Assembly (NCBI RefSeq): GCF_032911225.1
Contig: NZ_CP136600.1
Span: 124,001 to 188,000, forward strand
Source of the DNA: Thalassotalea fonticola
Lineage (GTDB): Bacteria; Pseudomonadota; Gammaproteobacteria; Enterobacterales; Alteromonadaceae
Reading direction: 5' to 3'
DNA length: 64,000 nt
The position numbers and the translations under genes are program-made. Of the stretch, positions 28,361 to 36,922 are shown in pieces (position 1 is the first letter of the stretch; every line of letters starts with the position of its first letter). The notes under the pieces are model-generated. The model was not told the DNA's origin. It ran no database searches and was given only the letters and a program-made list of their open reading frames with translations.

Positions 28361-31342
28361 TTAAAATTCCAACTTAACTCCGAATTTATAAATTCGTCCC
28401 AAGACATCATAGGTACTAGGGAAAGTGTTACCATTGTTAAAAGTAGTATCACCGGCCTCGCCACCGACAACTGGAGGATCTTCTTCAAATACGTTGTCTA
28501 CGCCTAACGTAAATTTAAGATTATCTCCCCAGTAATAGCTGGCAACTAGGTCGATATAATCGACACTGTCCATGGTTCTAAACGCAGAAAATGTGTCATC
28601 ATATACGGTGGCGTCGATATCAACACTGTCAAGATGACGCCATAACGCCGACACCGTCAGGTCATTCCAAATCCAGGTGGTGCGCTGGGTCCAGTTTAAT
28701 TCCGGCGCCGGATCACATTGGGTACCAAAGGTGCCCAAACAATCAATTACCGGAGCTAAATCTGAGGCTTTCGATTCCTGGGTCAGGTACTTGTTGACGA
28801 TAGCAGAAAATTGGAGTTCGCCCCAATCGTTTAAACCAACGCCAAAATTCACACCAATTTCAACGCCTTCTACCCGTTGATAATTTAAATTAGTGGTAAA
28901 CTGATCGATACCAGAGCCTGAGACTGTCAAGTCGCCGCCGATGCGGTTGATTTTTGCACACTCACTGGCAACACCACCATCGTAACAAGAATCGAGTATT
29001 TGTTGTAAAGTGAATTCGCCAATGACATCTTCAATATCGATATCATAGTAATCGACCGAGATAGACCAATCTTTAACCCAATCTGAGGTCCAGACCACGC
29101 CAAAAGTAAAGGTGTCGGCCTCTTCTGCGCCTGGCAGGTTATCCGGATCACTGCCTTCAATAGTATTTGCCTGTCCGGAGATAAAATCTTGCACTTGACC
29201 TACTTGCGCATCCGTCATACCGGTAGAAATACAAAGGTCGCGTAATCGTTGATCGATATTTGCGGCATTGGCAACCGAGCAGGGATCCAATGCAGCATTA
29301 TCCAGGCCGGTAACCACCGGGGATGCAATCTCGCCGACGTTTGGTGCACGGGTTGCAGATTGTTGCATTACCCGAATCAATATATCCTCGATTGGGCGCC
29401 AGGTTACACCGAACTTCCAGGTATCTACCGAGCCGACAGAATCATAATCCGCTGCCCGATAACCAAACTCGACGTCAAGAGATTCGGCCAAAAATTGACC
29501 GTTAAATACCGGCAGGATCCCTTCGAAAAAGTACTCATCGGCTTTATAGCCGCCGCTGATCGGCTGCAAGTTACCACCGGCGCCGCCTTGACAACTCGAA
29601 GGCGCTAACTTCAGACATTCATCTGGAGTTAGCGAGCCCGTTTCCTGGCGATGCTCATAACCAATACTCAATGACAGTGGTTCGTCTGCCCATGGGATTT
29701 CAATAAAATCAACCGGACCATTAATAATCATCTGAATGACTTCTTGATCATATTTTTGAGTTTGTAGTGCTACAGCCCTGGCATAGCCAGCCATTTCAGG
29801 GGTGATGGTACCAAAACCGCCAAACAGGTCGATTGGTACACAGGTCGCATCGCCATTGGCACAAGTTTCCCCATCGGTACTGTCGAGAGCATTTTGAATA
29901 TTGGTTAAATTGGTATAGCCGTCGCGAATGGTTACCCGGTTCGCTTCACCATACATAAATGAAACATCATATTCCCAATCTTCGTATAATACTCCTTCAA
30001 CGCCAACTACCAACTGGAACTGATCATTGTCGAAGCGCTCGGTTCGAGCTCCCAACTCTAGCGTACGTCTGCGCAATTGCACTAGCAGGTAATCTTCACT
30101 ATCCACGACACCATTGCCATTAATATCTTGCCAGTTCGCTCCCGCTCCTTCGGTGGTTAGCAAGTCATTGGCTAAGGCATTGTTACCGGCGTCAATCATA
30201 AACTGCTGTGCTTGGTCGCCAATAAATGGATTAGCCAATGGCAGATCAAATGCTTGTCCAAATGTTCCTGAAGGCGCAACCTGTTGATCTACGGTGACAT
30301 TGGTAAATGTTGCTGAAGTGTATACCTTTGTCTCGTCATTAATATAGTAATGGGCAAGCGCGGTAGCACTATAACGCTCTTGTGGAGTCTGATAATAATT
30401 AAACGGGTTAAAATTAAACTGACTACACTCAGTGCCTAAAGTTCTGTCTTCTCTGAACTGTCCGGCAGCAGCAGCACCACCACCCACAATGGCAAAACGA
30501 GTAGGCATAGATGTGGTTGAACCACCAGATTCGACAACATTAGGGCCACGACAACCTTCGACCGGAAGTACCGGTGGTTCGCCCGCTAAAAATTGTTCGT
30601 AATTCGCCCCAGATTCCGTCTCTATGCCTAGCTGGCCCAGTGCTCGGTCTCCCAAAAGTATCGGTTTTCTTTCCATCCAGCTTAACGACACCGCCACATT
30701 GCCGCGATCGTCATCTAGGCTTGAACCTAAGGTTAACGACAGGTTGTCTTTGTCACCATCACTGTCACCAGTTTGCGAGTGAGTATATTCCAGCGCCACG
30801 CCCTGAAAATCTTCCTTCATAATAAAGTTCACCGCACCTGCTATGGCGTCAGAGCCATATACGGCAGAAGCACCACCGGTAACCACATCGATGCGATCAA
30901 TTAGAGCAGTAGGTACGGTTGCGGTATCTACCTGACCATCATAGTTAAATGGCACCATGCGGCGGCCATCCATTAATACTAAAGTCCTTTCTGGCCCTAA
31001 GCCGCGTAAATCAACTGTTGCAGCACCGGCAGAGCCGTTATTGACATTTGAGCCATCGCCAGGTGCTGTACTTGGCAAATAGCGCAGTATCTTCTCAACC
31101 TCAGGTTCTTGTAAGTAAGCTATTTCTTCCGCATCCATTGATAAGATTGGGCTGGTAGATATGGCCCCTGGTCGACGGATACGGCTACCGGTTACGGCAA
31201 TGCGCTCAATCTCTTGATCTTCGTCTGCGGCAGGTTGCTCTTCTGCCGAGTGAACCGCGGGGTGAAACAATGAAAAAAATGGTACAACATAAACCATCAG
31301 AGTAAGTCGAAACGACGTTGTTAACGTAATTTTAGTTGACAT
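28361..31342 (-). CDS. TonB-dependent outer-membrane receptor
   Basis: 993 residues with a signal peptide (cut near HPAVHSA) and a likely TonB-box/plug start (IERIAVTGSRIRRPG). Plug domain to about residue 180: VDLRGLGPERTLVLMDGRRM, RIDVVTGGASAVYGSDAIAG, AVNFIMKEDFQG. Then a 22-strand-type barrel with large extracellular loops, ending in FGVKLEF. The subclass resembles the many Alteromonadales receptors for oligosaccharides or peptides; the ligand cannot be read. It lies tail to tail with the S9 peptidase, so a peptide-uptake role is possible but unproven. GC content is clearly higher than in the neighbours (35 of 60 bases in 29281-29340, 32 of 60 in 29521-29580), suggesting acquisition from a higher-GC relative. 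No sugar or peptide permease is adjacent. Confidence 0.93.
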   Translation of the reverse strand: MSTKITLTTSFRLTLMVYVVPFFSLFHPAVHSAEEQPAADEDQEIERIAVTGSRIRRPGAISTSPILSMDAEEIAYLQEPEVEKILRYLPSTAPGDGSNVNNGSAGAATVDLRGLGPERTLVLMDGRRMVPFNYDGQVDTATVPTALIDRIDVVTGGASAVYGSDAIAGAVNFIMKEDFQGVALEYTHSQTGDSDGDKDNLSLTLGSSLDDDRGNVAVSLSWMERKPILLGDRALGQLGIETESGANYEQFLAGEPPVLPVEGCRGPNVVESGGSTTSMPTRFAIVGGGAAAAGQFREDRTLGTECSQFNFNPFNYYQTPQERYSATALAHYYINDETKVYTSATFTNVTVDQQVAPSGTFGQAFDLPLANPFIGDQAQQFMIDAGNNALANDLLTTEGAGANWQDINGNGVVDSEDYLLVQLRRRTLELGARTERFDNDQFQLVVGVEGVLYEDWEYDVSFMYGEANRVTIRDGYTNLTNIQNALDSTDGETCANGDATCVPIDLFGGFGTITPEMAGYARAVALQTQKYDQEVIQMIINGPVDFIEIPWADEPLSLSIGYEHRQETGSLTPDECLKLAPSSCQGGAGGNLQPISGGYKADEYFFEGILPVFNGQFLAESLDVEFGYRAADYDSVGSVDTWKFGVTWRPIEDILIRVMQQSATRAPNVGEIASPVVTGLDNAALDPCSVANAANIDQRLRDLCISTGMTDAQVGQVQDFISGQANTIEGSDPDNLPGAEEADTFTFGVVWTSDWVKDWSISVDYYDIDIEDVIGEFTLQQILDSCYDGGVASECAKINRIGGDLTVSGSGIDQFTTNLNYQRVEGVEIGVNFGVGLNDWGELQFSAIVNKYLTQESKASDLAPVIDCLGTFGTQCDPAPELNWTQRTTWIWNDLTVSALWRHLDSVDIDATVYDDTFSAFRTMDSVDYIDLVASYYWGDNLKFTLGVDNVFEEDPPVVGGEAGDTTFNNGNTFPSTYDVLGRIYKFGVKLEF

Positions 31343-31520
31343 AATATTTCCCTGTGTTGCTTATCGTTATGTTTTACATCGATATTCATCAATAAAATTA
31401 GACTAATAATCAATAAAATCAAGCTTGGAGTAGTTATTGCGTACAACGACAGATTTACTTAAGCTCATTTTAGCTACCGCAGAGTGATCATTATTTATGT
31501 CGCTTTGTATAAAGACAAAC

Positions 31521-31549
31521 TACACATTTAAGCCATGATCTTTTATAAT
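31521..31549 (+). promoter_or_regulatory. Likely sigma-70 promoter of nadA
   Basis: TACACA (31521-31526) and a perfect -10 TATAAT (31544-31549) with a 17-base spacer; the start of transcription would be near 31556, 36 bases before the nadA ATG. Confidence 0.45.
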
Positions 31550-31591
31550 GCACGAAATATTGATTAATTACCCAATCCGAGTTCTAGATAA

Positions 31592-32650
31592 ATGTTAGAA
31601 ACTACACTAGCCGTTGATTTTGATTACACTTTTCCTGCAAAGCCTGCTCCGTTAAACGATGCTGAAAAGATCGATTACAAAGGTAAAATCAAACAGTTAC
31701 TTATCGACAAAAATGCCGTGCTTGTTGCTCATTATTATACCGATCCTGAAATTCAAGCATTGGCTGAAGAAACGGGTGGTTGCGTAGCTGACTCTCTAGA
31801 AATGGCTCGATTTGGTAAAGAGCACCCTGCGACTACATTAATTGTTGCGGGCGTTAAGTTTATGGGCGAAACGGCAAAAGTGTTAACACCACATAAAACC
31901 GTATTAATGCCAACCTTAGAAGCAACATGTTCTTTAGATTTAGGTTGCCCGATTGAAGAGTTCAATAAGTTTTGCGATCAACACCCTGAGCGCACCGTAG
32001 TCGTTTACGCTAATACCTCAACAGCGGTTAAGGCCCGAGCTGATTGGATAGTAACATCATCTTGCGCCCTAGAAATTGTAGAGCACCTTGATGAGCAGGG
32101 CGAAACGATCTTATGGGGTCCAGACAAGCATCTGGGTGCTTACATCGAAAAGCAAACCGATGCCGATATGATCATGTGGGACGGCGCCTGTATTGTTCAT
32201 GATGAGTTTAAAACCAAAGCGCTTAACGACATGAAAGCATTACACCCAGACGCTGCGGTATTAGTTCACCCTGAATCACCACTAGATGTAGTAGCACTTG
32301 CTGATGCTGTAGGCTCAACGAGCCAGCTGATTAAAGCGGCGCAAGATATGCCAAATCAAAAGTTTATTGTCGCAACAGATCGCGGTATCTTTTACAAGAT
32401 GCAACAACTTTGCCCTGATAAAGAGTTTTTTGAAGCGCCAACTGCTGGCGAAGGCGCAACTTGTAGAAGCTGTGCACACTGTCCTTGGATGGCAATGAAC
32501 GGTTTAAAAGCAATTCATGACTCATTAATTGATGGTGAAGGTAGAGAAATCTTTGTTGATAACGACTTGCGAGAAGGTGCATTAAAATCACTTGGCCGTA
32601 TGCTAGATTTCTCGGCTAGTTTAAAACTTGCCCAAACAAATAATACATAA
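31592..32650 (+). CDS. nadA: Quinolinate synthase
   Basis: 352 residues (E. coli 347). Condenses iminoaspartate with dihydroxyacetone phosphate to quinolinate in NAD synthesis, using a 4Fe-4S cluster. The three cluster cysteines are recognisable in [10 protein letters not shown] (about residue 112), [11 protein letters not shown] (about 200) and [12 protein letters not shown] (about 293). Other family stretches: [20 protein letters not shown] at the start of the first domain, [20 protein letters not shown], and [15 protein letters not shown]. Cytoplasmic, needs NadB as partner (not in the window). Monocistronic with a probable promoter at 31521. It is followed by the heptamer array and tRNA-Ser. 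Confidence 0.97.
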   Translation: MLETTLAVDFDYTFPAKPAPLNDAEKIDYKGKIKQLLIDKNAVLVAHYYTDPEIQALAEETGGCVADSLEMARFGKEHPATTLIVAGVKFMGETAKVLTPHKTVLMPTLEATCSLDLGCPIEEFNKFCDQHPERTVVVYANTSTAVKARADWIVTSSCALEIVEHLDEQGETILWGPDKHLGAYIEKQTDADMIMWDGACIVHDEFKTKALNDMKALHPDAAVLVHPESPLDVVALADAVGSTSQLIKAAQDMPNQKFIVATDRGIFYKMQQLCPDKEFFEAPTAGEGATCRSCAHCPWMAMNGLKAIHDSLIDGEGREIFVDNDLREGALKSLGRMLDFSASLKLAQTNNT

Positions 32651-32706
32651 ATATTCATATTGCTGATAAAAAGTACAAATAGTAAAACAAACAACTAATT
32701 GTACTT

Positions 32707-32737
32707 GCGTATGTGCGGATAATTCCCTAACATACGC
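32707..32737. promoter_or_regulatory. Possible tRNA-Ser promoter region with inverted repeat
   Basis: TTGCGT (32705-32710) and TAACAT (32728-32733) are spaced 17 bases, followed by the GC-rich discriminator ACGCGC typical of stringently controlled tRNA promoters. An 8-bp inverted repeat GCGTATGT / ACATACGC covers both elements. A GATAAT at 32718 is an alternative -10. Weak but well placed. Confidence 0.35.
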
Positions 32738-32743
32738 GCTGCT

Positions 32744-32820
32744 TAGCAACTAGCAACTAGCAACTAGCAACTAGCAACTAGCAACTAGCAACTAGCAACT
32801 AGCAACTAGCAACTAGCAAC
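32744..32820. repeat. Eleven perfect tandem copies of the heptamer TAGCAAC
   Basis: 77 bases, exactly 11 x 7, without a single mismatch, starting about 100 bases after nadA and ending 8 bases before the 5' end of the tRNA-Ser gene. It is not translated (TAG in frame). Perfect arrays of this type change length by slippage. Confidence 0.97.
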
Positions 32821-32828
32821 AAAATTTA

Positions 32829-32918
32829 GGTGAGTTGGCTGAGCGGCTGAAGGCGCTCGCTTGGAAAGCGAGTTTAGGTTTATCCCTAACATGAGTTCGA
32901 ATCTCATACTCACCGCCA
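32829..32918 (+). tRNA. tRNA-Ser (anticodon GGA)
   Basis: 90 bases including the encoded CCA. Acceptor GGTGAGT pairs with ACTCACC; anticodon stem CTCGC / GCGAG encloses the loop TTGGAAA with anticodon GGA (reads UCC/UCU); a long class II variable arm (TAGG...CCTA) follows, and the T-arm is ATGAG-TTCGAAT-CTCAT. Discriminator G as in serine tRNAs. A terminator follows at 32982. Confidence 0.97.
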
Positions 32919-32981
32919 TTTTTGGCATCCATGCCATGACGGATATACATGACATCCGTGTCATAAACCGCCATATATAAG

Positions 32982-33015
32982 AAAACGCTTTACTCGCAGA
33001 GTAAGGCGTTTTTTT
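32982..33015 (+). terminator. Terminator after tRNA-Ser
   Basis: Stem AAAACGCTTTACTC / GAGTAAGGCGTTTT (one G-T pair), 3-base loop, ending in seven T. It lies 63 bases after the tRNA. Confidence 0.9.
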
Positions 33016-33144
33016 ATGGGGTGAGTATGAGATGAGAACGTATGAATTCGAAAAATTTGTCTGGAACAAATTTTCACGCGCTGGCGTGCCCGAAGGGGGA
33101 AATATATGGATGTATTTTCTACATATCATAATCCATGTTTTTAT

Positions 33145-33242
33145 CATCCCGGTGATGTCGGCATTCGCAACATCCGTGTTGTTTACCGTTTTTTTTCACA
33201 TCCCTGTGATGTCGGCATTTGCAACATCCGTGTTTTTTACCG
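33145..33242. repeat. Imperfect tandem repeat, period 54 bases, two copies
   Basis: Two copies of a unit containing GTGATGTCGGCATT (33152 and 33206) and AACATCCGTGTT (33169 and 33223), about 90% alike. A related fragment (GACATCCGTGTC followed by AAACCGCCATAT) lies at 32951, between the tRNA and its terminator. A 76-codon plus-strand frame through the region (33032-33262) mirrors the repeat and is not a gene. Confidence 0.8.
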
Positions 33243-33311
33243 CCATATTCCAAAACCGTTAGGAAAGTAACGTTTTTTGCCCTCAGGTAATTTAATCAAG
33301 TAAATAGATTT

Positions 33312-33337
33312 GTATTTCAATACCTGCTTTGAAATAC
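33312..33337. repeat. Inverted repeat downstream of the methyltransferase gene
   Basis: GTATTTCAA / TTGAAATAC, perfect 9-bp stem, 8-base loop, about 70 bases beyond the stop of the leftward methyltransferase. It may be its 3' hairpin; a second imperfect GC hairpin (CCCCACATC / GATGGGG) lies nearer the stop at about 33370-33390. Confidence 0.4.
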
Positions 33338-33407
33338 GCCGTTTTTCTTAAAATACCGCATAGTTAATCCCCACATCATTAGGGATGGGGAGTATAAAAA
33401 TTACCTT

Positions 33408-34169
33408 TTAGCCTTTAAACCGGAAAACAAAACGGTCTGTTTTCCCTCTTACCGATGATTCAAATACCATTTTACTGTAATCGTCATTAGCATTTTTAAG
33501 AAAATCAGCCTCTGCTTCTAATACAAATCCTGCTTCATTAAATTCATCGCGTACAATTTGATGATGAATACGATGTAGATCTTTATTATGTATACTCGTT
33601 CCCGATTCCATATCAATTACTCCTAAAACACCGCCGGGTTTCAATGTCGCTTTTAAGTCTTTTAATATATTTATGCGTTTTTCTTTTGATATATTGGAAT
33701 AAAAATCGTGATAGTTTAATACAATAGTAACAACATCAATTTGCTTTTTAAGGCCAATTTCATTGAATTCATTTTGGTAATGTATAACGTTATTTAAACG
33801 ATTATTAGCCGTACGGGCAGCAAACTCTTTAGCAAAACGTCCGTTCATTACTTCTAATATGAACTTATTATTTTGTGCGTATACCTTGCCCGTATCTCCT
33901 ACTCGGTGAGACAATACTTCGGTGTAATAGCCGCCGCTTGCCAATATTTCCAATACTGTCATTCCTGGCTCTATTCCAAAAAAGTTCATAACTTTATCGG
34001 GTTTTCTATTTTCATCTCTCGCTTTATCAGCTTCAGCGCGATCGCTTGATTGCATTGCCGACATAAACTGCTTATCGCTTAAAGTATTAGCTTGTACGAA
34101 CGAAGTAGCTAATAGACTTACTAATCCTAGTGTTACTATAGATGTGGATAGTGTTTTTTTAGTCATCAT
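33408..34169 (-). CDS. Exported class I SAM-dependent methyltransferase
   Basis: 253 residues. Begins with a convincing Sec signal peptide (MMTKKTLSTSIVTLGLVSLL..., cut after VQA). The mature part is a Rossmann methyltransferase: motif I VLEILASGGYYTEVL (about residue 78), acidic strand KVYAQNN, motif IV-like VVTIVLNYHDFY (about 146), motif post-I LKATLKPGGVLGVID. It resembles the predicted extracytoplasmic methyltransferases of COG4798. Because SAM is made in the cytosol, a periplasmic enzyme needs explaining. The ATG at 34193 is in frame, but AAGAGAG precedes the ATG pair at 34169/34166 and gives the better signal peptide. The MATE gene ends 26 bases upstream, so both form a leftward operon. 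Confidence 0.87.
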   Translation of the reverse strand: MMTKKTLSTSIVTLGLVSLLATSFVQANTLSDKQFMSAMQSSDRAEADKARDENRKPDKVMNFFGIEPGMTVLEILASGGYYTEVLSHRVGDTGKVYAQNNKFILEVMNGRFAKEFAARTANNRLNNVIHYQNEFNEIGLKKQIDVVTIVLNYHDFYSNISKEKRINILKDLKATLKPGGVLGVIDMESGTSIHNKDLHRIHHQIVRDEFNEAGFVLEAEADFLKNANDDYSKMVFESSVRGKTDRFVFRFKG

Positions 34170-34195
34170 TTTTTCTCTCTTGTTGAAGTTCATTA

Positions 34196-35686
34196 TTAGG
34201 TTGGTTTGCTTTTAAAATTTAGAATATCTACTTGAGTTAGAGTATTTGGGCGGTTAGAAGCTGATGGATTTAAGGTTTTATTTCTAGATAGGAACATCAA
34301 GAGCAATACGCCACTGGCAATATGTCCACTCAAAATGCCTTGGTAAAAATGATCATTGATGGTAATGGCTGCATTGATCACATGCCCAAACTGCATTCCT
34401 TGATAATAGTCCTCCTGTAAGGCGTATATCGATCCTATATAGGAAAATAACAACAAGAATACTATTCTGTGAAATATACCTAAAATCAAGGCCTGTGTGG
34501 TTTTCCCTTTTGCATTTAGACAAGACTGATACACCATGATACAGCCCATTGAAAGGTAGCCCCAAGATACCCAGATGAAATATCGACTGATGTAATTTGC
34601 TACAGTGTCTTGTGAACACAACATTGTTGACAGCAATGGACTATAGAAAAATAGTACCACCGCGATAATTAACTGGATCAGAATAATAGTCGAAAAAGTG
34701 ATAAAATATGCATGTTGAACTCGCTGCTTATTACCTACCCAAAAATTACTACCGATAATTGCTGGCATTGAAGTTGTTAATACCATGGGAATTAATAGGA
34801 ATAGTGACTCCATTCTCAAAATAAAGGCGAAAGCGGCAACGTAGGAATAATCAATGTTAGCGGCAATAATTGTCAACAACGCCATACTAATCGGCGTAAT
34901 TAATTGTTGCAATATAACAATTACCGCATCTTTTTTTGGCGAAGTTAACTGAAATTTTAATTCTGGCAAGCTTGGAAAGGATAATTTCAATTTCTTAATT
35001 AAAATGACAAGAGATATTAATGCCAACAGAAGATCGCTAACAACATGCACATAGGCTAACCCTGACAAAGCACTAAAGAAAAAGTCACTTGATGGTAATA
35101 GTAATAACAAAGCTAATATACTTTTAACGGTCAACCAGCTAAACATTAAATTACTTGCTAACACCCCATGACCTAAGGCCCTGAATATGGCGTTTACTTG
35201 CCAAATTAATGCTAAAAATACCCAGCTAATATATCGAGCTGCCATATAATTCTTTTGTTGATTAACGAGACTTACTTTTTCATTGGTTAAGCTTATTTCT
35301 GCCCAATGTTCATTACCCAACAAAGATAATAATTGTTGATTGCTAGCGTAAGCGCATAATGCAAAAAAACTGACTATTAACACTGACATTAATAGTGAAG
35401 TCGAAATGACACTAGCAAGATTTGATTTATCCAGACAGTCTGATTTAACTATTTTATTGTTGCTTCTAATACTAAGCCCAATGGCCATTGCTGTCATAGC
35501 GGTGGTCAAGGGTAAGGTAAAACCAATGGCCGCAAGCGTATTAACCCCACTAAGAGCGAGTAAGCTCGATTCTAAAAGGTCATACAACAATAACGCTAAG
35601 ATCGCTCCAAACATTGGTAAGCTTGTTTTCCATATCAAATGTCCAAGCTTATTATTGATAAAACAAAAATTTTCAGGTTTTTCCAT
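34196..35686 (-). CDS. MATE family multidrug/metabolite exporter
   Basis: 496 residues, twelve predicted helices in two six-helix bundles. The start LGHLIWKTSLPMFGAILALLLYDLLESSLLALSG fits the MATE N-lobe (family consensus P.....l.....D....g), and the second lobe starts near residue 245 (LQQLITPISMALLTIIAANI) with FAFILRMESLFLLIPMVLTTSMPAIIG corresponding to the family R-E-lacking loop. Drives export with Na+ or H+. First gene of a two-gene leftward operon with the exported methyltransferase, an unusual pairing. The upstream side is the 700-base region with the rhomboid remnant. Substrate unknown. Confidence 0.9.
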   Translation of the reverse strand: MEKPENFCFINNKLGHLIWKTSLPMFGAILALLLYDLLESSLLALSGVNTLAAIGFTLPLTTAMTAMAIGLSIRSNNKIVKSDCLDKSNLASVISTSLLMSVLIVSFFALCAYASNQQLLSLLGNEHWAEISLTNEKVSLVNQQKNYMAARYISWVFLALIWQVNAIFRALGHGVLASNLMFSWLTVKSILALLLLLPSSDFFFSALSGLAYVHVVSDLLLALISLVILIKKLKLSFPSLPELKFQLTSPKKDAVIVILQQLITPISMALLTIIAANIDYSYVAAFAFILRMESLFLLIPMVLTTSMPAIIGSNFWVGNKQRVQHAYFITFSTIILIQLIIAVVLFFYSPLLSTMLCSQDTVANYISRYFIWVSWGYLSMGCIMVYQSCLNAKGKTTQALILGIFHRIVFLLLFSYIGSIYALQEDYYQGMQFGHVINAAITINDHFYQGILSGHIASGVLLLMFLSRNKTLNPSASNRPNTLTQVDILNFKSKPT

Positions 35687-35779
35687 CTATATTTATTGGC
35701 CACTACTTTTGACATATTATTAATAGAGCGCCCATAAACATTATTTATTTCAAAACAGAATGTAACATTTTATGTCCCT

Positions 35780-36006
35780 AAGAGCCGTGAACGAGTGGTC
35801 CGAAAACAATGTCGATAATTCCTGGTGTAGCTAGGGGGGAGATGCCCAATTGATGGAAGTCCCAGCCAAATATCGTTTCACACAACTTCAACTACCATAG
35901 TAATATAACGAAAAGGGTTGTGATAACAATGCTGTTTTTTAGAGAAGGGTTTTGATCCGTTATTCAATTAATATTGGGTTAATTTATAGGTTTTCAATGG
36001 TACAAA
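35780..36006 (-). pseudogene. Remnant of a rhomboid protease gene (N-terminal part)
   Basis: Reads, on the minus strand and in one frame, a clear homologue of the first 60 residues of the intact rhomboid gene at 46846-47523: NSIVITTLFVILLW-stop-LKLCE against NSIVIATIFVLIIWWLKLCE, then FHQLGISPLATPGI against FQQLGVYPLTASGT and GPLVHGS against GPLIHGS. Defects: the ATG is lost (CAT to CGT on the plus strand), a Trp codon is TAG (35892-35894), and the frame ends in TAA after HGS, where the intact protein continues. The homology also covers about 50 bases of upstream DNA, so this is a duplicated DNA segment and not a distant paralogue. Confidence 0.85.
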
Positions 36007-36393
36007 AATAGTGACTACTAACAAATGTAATTGACTGATGAGTATGCTGAATTGATACTTAGTTAGATAACATATAAGGCTCCATATTAAGGCATTTAAA
36101 ATGCCAATAAGCAGCGATAAATTGGAACCGAATTTTTATAGTGTGACAGGCAGTTTGTGCCAAGAATAGTCATTTAAACTTAAATAGAGCCATACTTTTT
36201 TTGTTTGAGTTATGTGCTCTTTATAAAGACTATTGTGCGTTTAACACTGACTTCTCTGATGGCCATTCTACCAAAGGTGCAGAACGTCTAAAATCAGTGT
36301 TTAAGAGTTTGCAGAAAGTTTAAGATGGGTTGAACGTAAAGATAATATGTAAAATGTGGTCTAATATGTATATAAATTCAAAGGGAGAAACTC
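36007..36393. other. Intergenic region with a possible gene fragment
   Basis: About 390 bases upstream of the Spy-like gene. An open frame without start codon runs 36147-36323 on the plus strand and ends plausibly (FNTDFSDGHSTKGAERLKSV...); it may be the 3' remnant of a lost gene. Nothing else is recognisable. Confidence 0.35.
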
Positions 36394-36783
36394 ATGAGTT
36401 TATACAAAAACAGGCCTGTATCCAGGTTATTTCCACTCGTCATTATGTTCAGCCTTATCAGTACGTCTCTTTTAGCCGATCAAATTCCGGATCCTGATGT
36501 ATCCCAAAAAGCCGCAATTGATAAAATGCATCACAAACTGCATATAGATCAGGCCCCCTTTAAAGCACAAGAAGTGCAGGCACTTAAAGAACTCAATGAA
36601 ATGACCATCCTTGATGATGCTAAACTTGAAAAAGTTCATGTCAAGATTGATGAACTCATGGCGGCAAAAACACAGATCATGCGCTTGAGATACGAACACC
36701 TGATCGAAATGCGTGCGATTCTTTCTGATGCACAAAAAGTTCCATACGACAAGAACGTATTAAAGCGATCGGCTGTTAAGTAA
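36394..36783 (+). CDS. Small periplasmic Spy/ZraP-like helical protein
   Basis: 129 residues with a signal peptide (hydrophobic LFPLVIMFSLISTSLLA, cut after LLA). The mature protein is almost wholly helical and highly charged: KAQEVQALKELNEMTILDDAKLEKVHVKIDEL, then the region QIMRLRYEHLIEMRAILSDAQKVPYDK, whose ending matches the 'LTPEQR..f' pattern of the Spy/CpxP/ZraP superfamily of periplasmic chaperones and metal sensors. Methionines and histidines are frequent (MHHKLH). Likely role: envelope-stress or metal-binding chaperone, inferred from fold class only. Shine-Dalgarno GGGAG lies 7 bases upstream of the ATG. The dioxygenase follows after about 140 bases. Confidence 0.75.
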   Translation: MSLYKNRPVSRLFPLVIMFSLISTSLLADQIPDPDVSQKAAIDKMHHKLHIDQAPFKAQEVQALKELNEMTILDDAKLEKVHVKIDELMAAKTQIMRLRYEHLIEMRAILSDAQKVPYDKNVLKRSAVK

Positions 36784-36922
36784 TAAATAATCAGCCCTTG
36801 GAGTGAAAATTATCAATGAAAGGAGAAAGTCTTTTCCATTTAACTGGGAATTTTATGTCAAATTCGCCTCATTTATTTTCATCTACTAAACTTAGGTTTT
36901 GCTTTATTTATTGAGGTCCAAA

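Noticed and set aside
32744..32820. CRISPR-like array
   Set aside because: The heptamer has no spacers; it is a simple tandem repeat.
32806..33147. 113-codon minus-strand ORF
   Set aside because: It lies antisense over the tRNA-Ser gene and its terminator and has no protein-like features.
33032..33262. 76-codon plus-strand ORF with a repeated VMSAFATSV phrase
   Set aside because: The repetition comes from the 54-bp DNA repeat, there is no ribosome-binding site, and no signal of coding use.
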